Shown here piece by piece: positions 1 to 8,155 of a DNA stretch of 56,217 bases; within the stretch, counting starts at the first letter, position 1, and every line of letters begins with the position of its first letter. Made by a program: the position numbers and the translations under genes. The stretch is from Methylophilales bacterium UBA4017 (GTDB lineage Bacteria > Pseudomonadota > Gammaproteobacteria > Burkholderiales > Methylophilaceae), in NCBI GenBank assembly GCA_002384685.1, contig DGAZ01000011.1, positions 1-56,217 of the forward strand, given 5' to 3'. The notes below the pieces were generated by a model. It ran no database searches. It was not told the DNA's origin and saw only the letters and a program-made list of their open reading frames with translations.

Positions 1-2
1 TA

Positions 3-389
3 GCATTCGCAGCAGCATTAATGGTGGTTCTAGGATATCCAGGTGAAATTTCTGGTGATGTTGGAACACGTTGGATGTGGTGGATATTAGCTATGATCCC
101 ATTTTTATACATTGTAAAAGATTTGGTATCTGGCCTAGGCGCTTCTATATCTAAGCAACCAAAAGCTGTTCAAGGTTTAGTAAGCAATGCAAGGACGCTA
201 ACAATCGTGTCATGGATGTTTTATCCTATTGTATTTATTCTTCCGATGCTTGGCGTTGGTGGTCTTGTTGCAGGTGAAGTTAACGCTGCTGTACAAGTAG
301 GTTATACAATTGCAGACATAATAGCTAAAGCATTGTTCGGCGTTATGATTTATATGATTGCACAGCGTAAATCGGATGCAGGCGCTTAA
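3..389 (+). CDS. Proteorhodopsin, C-terminal part (start lies before the window)
   Basis: A light-driven retinal-binding ion pump of the inner membrane. The reading frame is already open at the window edge, so only about the last 128 residues are seen. They form roughly three membrane helices, matching helices E to G of microbial rhodopsins. The last helix carries the pattern ADIIAK: the lysine at bases 327-329 is the expected Schiff-base lysine and the aspartate four residues earlier (315-317) is the usual partner of the counter-ion complex. The proton acceptor, donor and colour-tuning residues lie upstream, so ion specificity and absorbed colour cannot be read here. The complete retinal pathway follows directly, which supports the call. 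Confidence 0.95.
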   Translation, partial: AFAAALMVVLGYPGEISGDVGTRWMWWILAMIPFLYIVKDLVSGLGASISKQPKAVQGLVSNARTLTIVSWMFYPIVFILPMLGVGGLVAGEVNAAVQVGYTIADIIAKALFGVMIYMIAQRKSDAGA

Positions 390-414
390 CTATAAGCAGT
401 AATTAACTTGAGAT

Positions 415-445
415 AAAACGCGTCATTATATGGCGCGTTTTTTTT
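415..445 (+). terminator. Hairpin plus T-run between proteorhodopsin and crtE
   Basis: The arm AAAACGCG (415-422) pairs with CGCGTTTT (434-441) around an 11-base loop, and T's continue to 445. This is a classical rho-independent terminator shape 26 bases after the rhodopsin stop. It overlaps the first possible ATG of crtE (430), so it may act as a partial terminator that lowers pigment-gene transcription relative to opsin. The structure is seen directly; the regulatory role is inferred. Confidence 0.75.
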
Positions 446-1416
446 ATATGAAATTAAATCAAATAGGTTACTCTGAATTTTTTATGCCTCCAGAAGCAGA
501 AGAGTTCTTAGACATTGTTAAAAAAGAGTTTTCTGAGTCACTTAGTGTTGAAGGAAAATATTTATCAAAATGGCTTAAACACCACGGAGAGACAGAAGGT
601 AAATGGATAAGAGCTAAACTAGCTTTAGCGACAGGTTCATTACTAGGGCTATCGTCAGATACCTACATTAAATGGGCTGTAGTCTGTGAATTAATCCACA
701 GCGCATCATTGCTGCATGATGATGTATGTGATGAAGACTCATTAAGGCGAGGTCAAGTAACGGTATGGAAGCAATTTGGAATCCCTGCTGCAATTTGCAC
801 GGGAGACTATTTAATCGCAGAAGCATTTAGAAAGTTAACAGAAATTACACAAGGATGGCATCAAACAATTCTGCTTAAATTACTGTCATGTTCTGTAAAA
901 GATATTGTCTTTGGACAGTCCGTTGACGTGAGCATAGACTCTAAAGATCTTAAGTGGTCAGATTATAAAAAAATTGCAATAAAAAAAACAGGACCATTAA
1001 TACTAATGCCAATGAAGGGTATGTTTAAGTGTAAAGAGTTTGAGAGTGATGAGTGTTTGGCATTAAATGAAATATCTCAGCATTTAGGATTAGCATACCA
1101 ATGGGTTAATGATATAGAAAATGTTATTGGGTCTGAGCAGGAAAGATTATCAGACATAATATATGGGCATCCCAATGCTCTCGTTATTAGGTTCCTAGAA
1201 AGGTGCACAAGAGAAGATCGTAAGGTCTATGAGAATATTGAAAGGTTAAGTATAGCGCTTTCAGACCTCAATCTTGATAAAGAGATCAAGGAAATTAGAT
1301 TGATACTAGATAAAAGTATGCTGCCTGTTCACCGCTTACCGATTGTAGTCCAGCCAATTGTAATAACTCTTAAAGAAGAGATGTTGAAGCGGGTAGGTAA
1401 ATATGGAAAAAATTAG
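430..1416 (+). CDS. crtE: Polyprenyl (geranylgeranyl) diphosphate synthase, retinal pathway
   Basis: A trans-prenyltransferase expected to make geranylgeranyl diphosphate, the substrate of CrtB. The first aspartate-rich motif is clear (D97, D98, D101, counted from base 430), followed by a conserved RRGQ and a GDYL helix. The second motif, normally DDxxD, reads NDIEN (residues 227-231), so two expected metal-binding aspartates are asparagines. The start is uncertain: ATG at 430 lies inside the terminator hairpin, and ATG at 448 or 484 is also possible; none has a good ribosome-binding site. The gene overlaps crtI by 14 bases. The family is certain; product chain length is inferred from the neighbours. 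Confidence 0.88.
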   Translation: MARFFYMKLNQIGYSEFFMPPEAEEFLDIVKKEFSESLSVEGKYLSKWLKHHGETEGKWIRAKLALATGSLLGLSSDTYIKWAVVCELIHSASLLHDDVCDEDSLRRGQVTVWKQFGIPAAICTGDYLIAEAFRKLTEITQGWHQTILLKLLSCSVKDIVFGQSVDVSIDSKDLKWSDYKKIAIKKTGPLILMPMKGMFKCKEFESDECLALNEISQHLGLAYQWVNDIENVIGSEQERLSDIIYGHPNALVIRFLERCTREDRKVYENIERLSIALSDLNLDKEIKEIRLILDKSMLPVHRLPIVVQPIVITLKEEMLKRVGKYGKN

Positions 1417-2872
1417 TGTTCTAGGTGGGGGTTTTGGAGGCATTGCATCTGCAATAAGATTGAGGGCATGGGGTAATGATGTTTCGTTGTATGAAAGGCT
1501 GCCGAATTTAGGTGGACGGGCTCAAGTTTTTGAAAAAAACGGCTTCGTTCATGATGCAGGACCAACGGTTATTACAGCCCCAAATCTTTTATACGAACTA
1601 TTTGAAATACTGGGAGAGAACTTAGATGAGCATTTGGAGCTCAAACCATTGGATCCTTGGTATCGATTTTATTTTAGTAATAATAAAACCAATTTTGATT
1701 ATGGGCCCAATCAAGACAAGATGATGGATCAAATTCAGCAGGTTTCCCCAAAAGACGTAGATGGGTATTGCAGGATGTTGAGGGAATCAACAAAAATTTT
1801 TGAGCTAGGGTATGAAAAACTAGCTAGCCAACCCTTTCACAAGCTATCTAAAATGATAAGGTACGCGCCAGATATATTACGTTTAAAGGGATACCAATCA
1901 GTTTACACATTTGTATCACGATATATAAAAGATGACAATTTAAGACAAGCATTTTCTATTCAGCCCTTATTGGTAGGCGGAAATCCATTTACAACATCAT
2001 CAATATATTCGTTGATTCATGCATTAGAAAAAAAATGGGGCGTTTATTTTTGCATGGGCGGAACTGGAAAAATAGTTTCTGAATTAGAAGGCCTTATGAG
2101 GCGCCATGGCATAAATATTTACTATAACCATGATGCAGAACGAATTATTACAAGTGGTAACCAAGCAAAATCAATAGAATTTACTAATGGTAAATCATAC
2201 AACTTTGATAAGTTGATATGCAATGCTGATCCCCTTCAAGTAACATCAGAATTGCTAGGTGAGAATAAAGTATCTATCCATAACAGACTTATACAGAGAT
2301 TTGCTAAGCATTCGATGGGATTATTTGTTGTTTTTTTTGGAGCAAAAAAGAAATACCCAGCAATTGCACACCATACTATATGGATGGGACCAAGATACAA
2401 AGGGCTATTAGAAGACATTTTCGATAAGCATGTGTTAGCTGAAGATTTTTCAATCTATCTTCATCGACCAACATGCACAGATAAATCTTTTGCACCTACA
2501 AACAGTGATAGCTTTTATGCTTTAGTCCCTGTCCCAAACCTTAAGGGAAATCATAATTGGGATGATATAAAGCCGGAATTTTCGTTAAAGATCATAGATG
2601 CGCTTAGTGAAACAATACTACCTGGACTAAATACAAATGTTGTTGATATTTTTTCGATGACACCAAAAGATTTTAAAAAAGATTATAGAACACCATTCGG
2701 CTCTGGATTTTCTATAGCACCCAAGCTTCTTCAGTCTGCATGGTTTAGAACTCATAATCAAGACGATCTATATAAGAACTTATTTTATGTTGGAGCAGGA
2801 ACACATCCGGGCGCTGGTTTACCTGGAGTGCTTAACTCAGCAAAAGTTGTTGAAAATATAATTTATTCATGA
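1403..2872 (+). CDS. crtI: Phytoene desaturase
   Basis: An FAD-dependent desaturase that turns phytoene into lycopene at the membrane. The N-terminus has a dinucleotide-binding fold (GGGFGG near residues 8-13, followed by an acidic residue near 31) and the GGRAQ segment that follows it in CrtI proteins. The C-terminus has the family signature AGTHPGAGLPGV that closes the FAD site. The length (489 aa) is normal. The gene starts inside the end of crtE and its stop overlaps the start of crtB as ATGA, so translation is probably coupled along the operon. Confidence 0.96.
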   Translation: MEKISVLGGGFGGIASAIRLRAWGNDVSLYERLPNLGGRAQVFEKNGFVHDAGPTVITAPNLLYELFEILGENLDEHLELKPLDPWYRFYFSNNKTNFDYGPNQDKMMDQIQQVSPKDVDGYCRMLRESTKIFELGYEKLASQPFHKLSKMIRYAPDILRLKGYQSVYTFVSRYIKDDNLRQAFSIQPLLVGGNPFTTSSIYSLIHALEKKWGVYFCMGGTGKIVSELEGLMRRHGINIYYNHDAERIITSGNQAKSIEFTNGKSYNFDKLICNADPLQVTSELLGENKVSIHNRLIQRFAKHSMGLFVVFFGAKKKYPAIAHHTIWMGPRYKGLLEDIFDKHVLAEDFSIYLHRPTCTDKSFAPTNSDSFYALVPVPNLKGNHNWDDIKPEFSLKIIDALSETILPGLNTNVVDIFSMTPKDFKKDYRTPFGSGFSIAPKLLQSAWFRTHNQDDLYKNLFYVGAGTHPGAGLPGVLNSAKVVENIIYS

Positions 2873-3762
2873 GCAACAATTCACAAGTAATGCGGAAGCA
2901 TGGAAAAACATTTTTTTGGGCCTCACATTTTCTAGATAAAAAAGTAGCCGCTAGGCTTTTTGCAATATATGAGTTTTGTCGTGAAGTGGATGATGTAATT
3001 GACCAAAAAAAACAAGGCATAAAACATGAAGAGCAACTAAAAAAAAATATTTTGACATGGCGTTCGAATAAACATAATTTAATTTTTCAGCCATTTAATG
3101 ACTTTGAAAAAGAGTTTATTCCAGGAAAAAATCTATTTAATGAGTTTTTTAAAGGGCAGGAGTCCGATATTACGCAAAAACAACCAGCCAACATGACAGA
3201 CCTATTAATATATTGCTATAGAGTAGCAGGAGTTGTTGGGTTAATGATATGTGATACTTTTGGCATAAAAGATCAAGGGTTGCGTTACTTCGCTATAGAT
3301 TTGGGAATTGCAATGCAATTAACTAATATCGCTAGAGACATATATGAGGACGCTAGAAATAATAGAATCTATTTGCCTATATCATTGGTAGGGCAGAAAA
3401 AAACTAAAGTTTTATTAGGAAGCAATATAGATGAAAAATTATTAATTAATAAGGCTAGGGACCAATTAATTAATAAAGCAGAGCTGTATTATGAGAGTGG
3501 ATATAAAGGAATCAATTGTTTACCCAAGCAATCACAAAGAGCTGTAAGAGTGGCGGCCACATTATATCAATGCATAGGAATAAAAATTAAGAAAAAGAAA
3601 GTATCCTATGACAGCGATCGTGTCTATTTAAACAGTTTTGAGAAGCTATTTCACACTATATGCACTCTAAAAAATAATAAGATGAACATAAAACAGCCTC
3701 CCGAACATAATCACTTGCTTCATTATGCAATAAAAGAGATGCCAGGAGCTCACAGGCTATGA
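2869..3762 (+). CDS. crtB: Phytoene synthase
   Basis: Condenses two geranylgeranyl diphosphates head to head into phytoene. Both metal-binding motifs of the squalene/phytoene synthase family are intact: DDVID at residues 41-45 and DIYED at 157-161, the latter within a typical NIARDIYEDARNNRIYLP segment. Length is 297 aa, normal for bacterial CrtB. It overlaps crtI and crtY by four bases on each side (ATGA junctions), so it sits in the middle of a coupled operon. Confidence 0.96.
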   Translation: MSNNSQVMRKHGKTFFWASHFLDKKVAARLFAIYEFCREVDDVIDQKKQGIKHEEQLKKNILTWRSNKHNLIFQPFNDFEKEFIPGKNLFNEFFKGQESDITQKQPANMTDLLIYCYRVAGVVGLMICDTFGIKDQGLRYFAIDLGIAMQLTNIARDIYEDARNNRIYLPISLVGQKKTKVLLGSNIDEKLLINKARDQLINKAELYYESGYKGINCLPKQSQRAVRVAATLYQCIGIKIKKKKVSYDSDRVYLNSFEKLFHTICTLKNNKMNIKQPPEHNHLLHYAIKEMPGAHRL

Positions 3763-4877
3763 AAGAAAAATTTGATATTATTGTAATTGGCGCCGGTTTA
3801 TCAAGTTTAATGTTTTTAGTGAAATACGTGAAGAAGCACCCCCAACAAAAAATATTATTATTAGATAAAGATCATGACAAGAAAAATGATCAAACTTTTT
3901 GTGTTTGGCAAGGCCCAGATATTATCAATTTAACTGAAGAGTTCGATATACAGCCGAAGAAAGTATGGGGAAAGATAATGTTAGACTTTCAAAATAGATC
4001 TATCAAAAAAGTGATGTCACCATATAATTACAAAGCATATGATGGGAAAAAAACGTTAAGCAGTTTATTGAGAAGTTGTAAAAAAAATATAACCTACAAA
4101 AATAATTGTGAGGTGGTCCAGGTGAAAAAAAATGGACTCTTTTATGTAATCACTAAAGACAGCTCTGTTTATTCATCACAAACGTTGGTCGACAGCCGAC
4201 ATTATAATAATACATATGATTCAAAAGAAATGCTTTACCAGGCTTTTTATGGGAGTGAAGTAGAAATGCCAACCAACACTTTTGATGAAACTACAGTAAC
4301 ACTTATGAGCTTTAAGGAAAATAAAAATGATATTGAGTTTACATATATCTTACCGTACACAAAGAAAATAGCATTAATAGAGACAACTTTTTTTGCTAAA
4401 AATCCGAATATTAATGATATTAAACTTAAACACGAAGAGAAATTAAAACAATATGGAAAATACACTTTACTTAGGTCTGAGGAGGGGATATTGCCAATGG
4501 GAAATATTAAGACTGATAAGGAAGGTAGCTATTTGAAAATTGGTATAAGCGCTGGGATGATAAGGCCGTCTAGCGGCTATTCAATGATTAGAATTGCTAA
4601 TTGGATTAATCAGATAGAAGACACTGAGTTGAATCAACAAAATTTAAGCAAATTTCGTTTCAAATCACCTTGGTTGTTAAATTGGCTTGATAAACAATTC
4701 CTAAAAGTTTGTTTCTATAGGCCTGAAATGGCTCCAGAGTTATTTATGAGCCTATTTTCTAAAGCGAAGATTGGTTCAGTAGTGCGTTTTATGGCGGACA
4801 AGCCGACGATAAATGACGTTATTGCGGTTATTCAAGCTTTACCAAAAAAAATTATGATTAAATACTTAATAAAATAA
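3759..4877 (+). CDS. crtY: Lycopene beta-cyclase
   Basis: Closes both ends of lycopene to give beta-carotene, the precursor of retinal. The N-terminus is a flavoprotein dinucleotide-binding motif (IVIGAGLSSL, near residues 8-17) followed by DQTFCVW, typical of CrtY-type cyclases. A central EGILPMG segment and a later RPSSGYS segment also fit the family. Length is 372 aa. The ATG overlaps the crtB stop (ATGA) and blh follows after four bases, which places it in the same operon. Confidence 0.94.
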   Translation: MKEKFDIIVIGAGLSSLMFLVKYVKKHPQQKILLLDKDHDKKNDQTFCVWQGPDIINLTEEFDIQPKKVWGKIMLDFQNRSIKKVMSPYNYKAYDGKKTLSSLLRSCKKNITYKNNCEVVQVKKNGLFYVITKDSSVYSSQTLVDSRHYNNTYDSKEMLYQAFYGSEVEMPTNTFDETTVTLMSFKENKNDIEFTYILPYTKKIALIETTFFAKNPNINDIKLKHEEKLKQYGKYTLLRSEEGILPMGNIKTDKEGSYLKIGISAGMIRPSSGYSMIRIANWINQIEDTELNQQNLSKFRFKSPWLLNWLDKQFLKVCFYRPEMAPELFMSLFSKAKIGSVVRFMADKPTINDVIAVIQALPKKIMIKYLIK

Positions 4878-4881
4878 ATTA

Positions 4882-5754
4882 ATGAATAAAATTACTATTC
4901 ATCAGTTGTGTGTAATTCTGTTTTCCTTAAGCCTCCTCACCATAAGTGCACTCGACTTAGATATTCTTATTTTAGACAATGGTAATAAAGGGCTGATTCT
5001 AATAGCATTGGTCCTAATTGGGTCAGTTGGCCTAAGTCACGGCGCAATGGACGGTAAAGTCATTTGGGAGGCTAGCAATGATGCTTTGGTAAGAGCCAGA
5101 ATATATTTACTTTATATGTTGCTATGCATTTTAGGGGCAGTGATTTGGTATCTCATCCCATTAGCTGGTTTAATGATCTTGCTTACAATGTCAGTATTTC
5201 ATTTTGCAGAGTCCGACCTCTACTCTTTTGATTTTCTAGGGGCCATACCAAAATTATCCTGGGGTATTACGGTGACATTTATGCCCGTATTATTTTTTAA
5301 AAATGATGTTGCCCAAATTTTTTTGATACTTACTAATTACAATGCCCCAACAACTGTAATGAACATAATTCAGGCGATAACTGCAATTTCGGGTGGAATA
5401 TTCTTTTATACTATGCTTACAAGCTTTTCAGTGAAGAAGGGATTAATTTTACTAGAAATGATTTCGCTAATGGTCATTTCAATCTTTTTACATCCACTTG
5501 CCTGGTTTGCGGTTTATTTTTGTGGGGCGCATGGCATTAGAGCAATGTTAAATATTGAATTTAGTTGGGCTACTGATATTTTTTGGCTACTAGGATTCTC
5601 TATCCCTATTATTATAACTATCTATTTCTTGGCTGGTAGCACTTTAGAGGTAGAGATCAAAGATCTACTAATAGTATTTCCAGTTATTGCTTGCCTAACT
5701 ATTTCGCATATGTCTTTGAACCATTTAATTCAAATGGTTAAGAAGGCTAAGTAA
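4882..5754 (+). CDS. blh: Beta-carotene 15,15'-dioxygenase (Brp/Blh family)
   Basis: Cleaves beta-carotene in the middle into two retinals, which become the proteorhodopsin chromophore. It is a polytopic membrane protein of 290 aa with several hydrophobic helices. Histidines likely to bind iron are visible in SHGAMDG, FHFAESD, CGAHGI and SHMSLNH, matching the family pattern. It is the last gene of the carotenoid operon. Its end overlaps by 8 bases the end of the convergent membrane-protein gene, and no terminator is visible between them. Confidence 0.94.
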   Translation: MNKITIHQLCVILFSLSLLTISALDLDILILDNGNKGLILIALVLIGSVGLSHGAMDGKVIWEASNDALVRARIYLLYMLLCILGAVIWYLIPLAGLMILLTMSVFHFAESDLYSFDFLGAIPKLSWGITVTFMPVLFFKNDVAQIFLILTNYNAPTTVMNIIQAITAISGGIFFYTMLTSFSVKKGLILLEMISLMVISIFLHPLAWFAVYFCGAHGIRAMLNIEFSWATDIFWLLGFSIPIIITIYFLAGSTLEVEIKDLLIVFPVIACLTISHMSLNHLIQMVKKAK

Positions 5755-6076
5755 AAAACTTTTGAATTAGAAAAATTACTACTGCAATACCGATACATGA
5801 AATAGATAAAGAGAGATAATAATTCATATTACTCTTAAGCATCCAGCTAAAAAGAAATAGAAAAGGAATTACAGGGATTATAAAAAACAGGGTTTCTTGT
5901 GTCAGTTTAGCAATTAGTTCAGGGTTATGCGTTTCCTCCCAGATGATAGTGAAGGAAGCAAATAATACAATAGGCATGGCAAGAAGAATAGCTGCCCACG
6001 TAACGTTTCGTTTGCTGAGCTCGGATGCAGCGACGATTATTATTACGGCAATAATGATTTTGGTAAGATAAAACAT
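5747..6076 (-). CDS. Small membrane protein, DUF3147-like, copy A
   Basis: A 109-aa hydrophobic protein with about four membrane segments and no soluble domain. It resembles the DUF3147 group of inner-membrane proteins, whose function is unknown to me. It is clearly related to the gene just upstream (6104-6454): both share an early acidic residue in SEL or TEL, a conserved P after a small-residue stretch, a polar loop, then a hydrophobic VIPxxP segment. The pair reads toward blh and overlaps it by 8 bases. A link to the rhodopsin membrane system is only suggested by position. Confidence 0.75.
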   Translation of the reverse strand: MFYLTKIIIAVIIIVAASELSKRNVTWAAILLAMPIVLFASFTIIWEETHNPELIAKLTQETLFFIIPVIPFLFLFSWMLKSNMNYYLSLSISCIGIAVVIFLIQKFFT

Positions 6077-6103
6077 TGTAAATTATGAGCCTATTAGATT
6101 TTT

Positions 6104-6454
6104 TTAAATTAGATGGATGTTAAACTTTTTTAGGAATAGTGCTAAAAGAAAAAAACATAGGACAGTTAAGATAACTGAAAAAGTAAAAGATAACCAAAAA
6201 CCAAAGGATTTAATTGCCCAAGGAAGAAAAATAAACATAGGAAGTGTAGGAATCACATACCAAAAAGTGTAGTACGCATGATTTGAAATTTTTTCATTTC
6301 CTTGACCTTCGAAATAAAGCCAAAAAAGAGTAATGAGAGTAACAAGTGGTAACGATGCTATAAAGGCACCTAATTTATCAGATTCTTTAGCTAATTCCGT
6401 AATTAGCACAATAAGTGATGCTGTAATGACTAGCTTTATGATGATAAAAGACAT
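6104..6454 (-). CDS. Small membrane protein, DUF3147-like, copy B
   Basis: A 116-aa protein with about four membrane segments, paralogous to its downstream neighbour (5747-6076). Shared features are the TELAKES/SELSKRN segment after the first helix, the proline in the second helix (SLPLV against AMPIV), a polar middle loop and the IPTLPMF/IPVIPFL segment. The two genes are 27 bases apart and probably form one transcript. Divergent from the dehydrogenase at 6492, only 37 bases away. No function can be assigned from sequence. Confidence 0.75.
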   Translation of the reverse strand: MSFIIIKLVITASLIVLITELAKESDKLGAFIASLPLVTLITLFWLYFEGQGNEKISNHAYYTFWYVIPTLPMFIFLPWAIKSFGFWLSFTFSVILTVLCFFLLALFLKKFNIHLI

Positions 6455-6491
6455 ATCGTTATTTTAAAACAATTCTTATAAGAAAAACAAA

Positions 6492-7205
6492 ATGAATCGA
6501 AAAATATTAATTGTTGGCTCAAGCGGATCAATTGGTTTGGCTTTTACTAAATATTACAGCCTTGATCCAAATGTCGAACGTATTGTTACATTATCTAGAG
6601 GCCCAACACTAATAACCGACAAAAAGATTCATTCAATATCGTTTGATTACAATGATGAAAAGACATATGTAAATATAGACGAAATATTACAATTAGAATC
6701 TATCGATAAGATTATTATAGCAACAGGAATGCTGCATGAATCTGATATAAAACCTGAAAAATCAATATATGATATAAATATAAATTCGTTAAGTAAGCTA
6801 TATAAGATTAATGTTTTTGGACCTATGCTACTAATAAAAAAATTACTTCCCCTTATAAAAAAATCTGATGCGGTAAAAATTATTTTTTTAACAGCAAGAG
6901 TTGCCAGTATAGCTGATAACGAATTAGGTGGGTGGTATGGCTATCGCAGCTCAAAATCTGCACTAAATATGATGATTAAAAACCTATCTATAGAGTTAAA
7001 AAGAATAAGTAAAAAACATATCGTAATAGGTATTCATCCAGGAACAGTAAGATCAAAATTATCACAACCTTTTTTAGGGCATGTCAAACATGAAATCTTT
7101 GAACCAAAGAAAAGTGTTGAATTAATGGGAAAGGTTATTAAAGAGTTAGTTTCTGAGGACACAGGAAAGTGTTTTGATTTTTCTGGAAGCTTTATTGATC
7201 CTTAA
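6492..7205 (+). CDS. Short-chain dehydrogenase/reductase (C-factor-like)
   Basis: A cytoplasmic NAD(P)-dependent oxidoreductase of the classical SDR fold, 237 aa. The cofactor glycine motif is GSSGSIG (residues 9-15). The catalytic pair Y151 and K155 is present, with a serine/threonine-bearing strand (FLTARVAS) upstream. The HPGTV motif after the active site fits the CsgA/C-factor subgroup. The usual NAG motif is replaced by ATG in IATGML. The substrate is unknown; its position after the retinal operon invites a retinal or carotenoid role but does not show one. Its stop shares TTAA with the converging 31-aa gene. Confidence 0.85.
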   Translation: MNRKILIVGSSGSIGLAFTKYYSLDPNVERIVTLSRGPTLITDKKIHSISFDYNDEKTYVNIDEILQLESIDKIIIATGMLHESDIKPEKSIYDININSLSKLYKINVFGPMLLIKKLLPLIKKSDAVKIIFLTARVASIADNELGGWYGYRSSKSALNMMIKNLSIELKRISKKHIVIGIHPGTVRSKLSQPFLGHVKHEIFEPKKSVELMGKVIKELVSEDTGKCFDFSGSFIDP

Positions 7206-7297
7206 CCATCTTTATTTTTAAATGCGAGAAGAATAATAAAGCCTATTATTATTATAAGACAAACAAAAATGAGGACGTCAAACCAGAACAGGGGCAT
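7202..7297 (-). CDS. Tiny single-span membrane protein (31 aa)
   Basis: A 31-codon frame: a short N-terminus (MPLFWFD), one hydrophobic segment of about 18 residues rich in isoleucine, valine and leucine, and a lysine-rich tail ending in KNKDG. It looks like a one-helix membrane peptide with its tail in the cytoplasm. Support for it being real is the TAATG junction: its ATG overlaps the stop of the 88-aa membrane gene, so it can be translated by restart. Its stop shares TTAA with the dehydrogenase stop. No function is known to me; it could be a partner subunit of the 88-aa protein. Confidence 0.6.
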   Translation of the reverse strand: MPLFWFDVLIFVCLIIIIGFIILLAFKNKDG

Positions 7298-7563
7298 TAT
7301 TGTCTATTACTGGTAAATGTTTTGTGTAACATAAAGTAGCTAATGAAAAAAAGAGGAATAAAAAGAAAAGCCTCCATGTTGCTTACCCAGGAAAAAATTA
7401 TATTATCAAAGCAAAGAATTGAAAATACTTCGCAAGTAGATTTTGACTCAACCCACACCCCCAAACTAAAAAATTTATAAAGTTTAAAGACAACAAATAA
7501 CAAAAATGTAGTTATTGCTGTGATTAATGTAGAGGTCAGAAGGATTCTATCAAAACGGTTCAT
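7297..7563 (-). CDS. Small membrane protein of unknown function (88 aa)
   Basis: An 88-aa protein with a hydrophobic N-terminal segment (about residues 9-28), a middle part with two cysteines (STCEVFSILCF) and a second hydrophobic segment (about 64-80). I do not recognise the family. It is the first gene of a two-gene minus-strand unit: its stop overlaps the start of the 31-aa gene as TAATG. It diverges from the 162-aa gene at 7667 across about 100 AT-rich bases that probably contain both promoters. Confidence 0.6.
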   Translation of the reverse strand: MNRFDRILLTSTLITAITTFLLFVVFKLYKFFSLGVWVESKSTCEVFSILCFDNIIFSWVSNMEAFLFIPLFFISYFMLHKTFTSNRQ

Positions 7564-7666
7564 GGTAGCCTACAATAGTTAAAAAATTTGTTATAAAATT
7601 ATCATATAAGTCAGCAGAAGTAAAAAAGACTATAATAGCTATCTAATAATATAATTAAAATAAATT

Positions 7667-8155
7667 ATGCGGCCACCAATACTAACAAAATATCCGATCG
7701 ATCAAATTATTTCTAACCTCAAGGCTTCCAAAGAGAAAGATGTGTGGGTCGTAAGGTTTATTCCACAAATACTAAGTAAAGAGAAGATTAATGCTAATGC
7801 AATTTCCTTAATGAGAAGAGTAAGTTTATTGAAGTCGGAGCCAATAACTAACGAAGAACTTACTAAAATAAAAAAACATTTAAAGGAATTAGGTAGAGAA
7901 GATTTAGTTGCTATTCGACAGCCATCATCAAGACAAGAAAATGTACTTATATTCTGCGCGCATGATGATGCACCTGAAACAATTGATGGGATCGAGAGAC
8001 ACATTTATCGGATTATACCTAATGCCAAACTAAAGTTTGGCGTGTCGGATATTAATAGAGATAGGTGCTGCGTTGTAAAACAAAAAACCTGGAAAGCTGA
8101 TAAGGATAGGCCAACAGGGGTTTACTCAATTAACGATTTGGCGCTGACAGACTAG
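7667..8155 (+). CDS. Hypothetical protein (162 aa)
   Basis: A soluble, basic protein of 162 aa with no signal peptide and no motif I recognise. It is rich in lysine and arginine, with an RQPSSRQE stretch and two adjacent cysteines (DRCCVV) near residue 145. A TATAAT sequence lies at 7631-7636, 30 bases before the ATG, but I see no matching -35 box. The gene converges on rhlE and overlaps its 3' end by 26 bases. The last codons lie in a 24-base tandem repeat that belongs to rhlE. Function unknown. Confidence 0.55.
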   Translation: MRPPILTKYPIDQIISNLKASKEKDVWVVRFIPQILSKEKINANAISLMRRVSLLKSEPITNEELTKIKKHLKELGREDLVAIRQPSSRQENVLIFCAHDDAPETIDGIERHIYRIIPNAKLKFGVSDINRDRCCVVKQKTWKADKDRPTGVYSINDLALTD

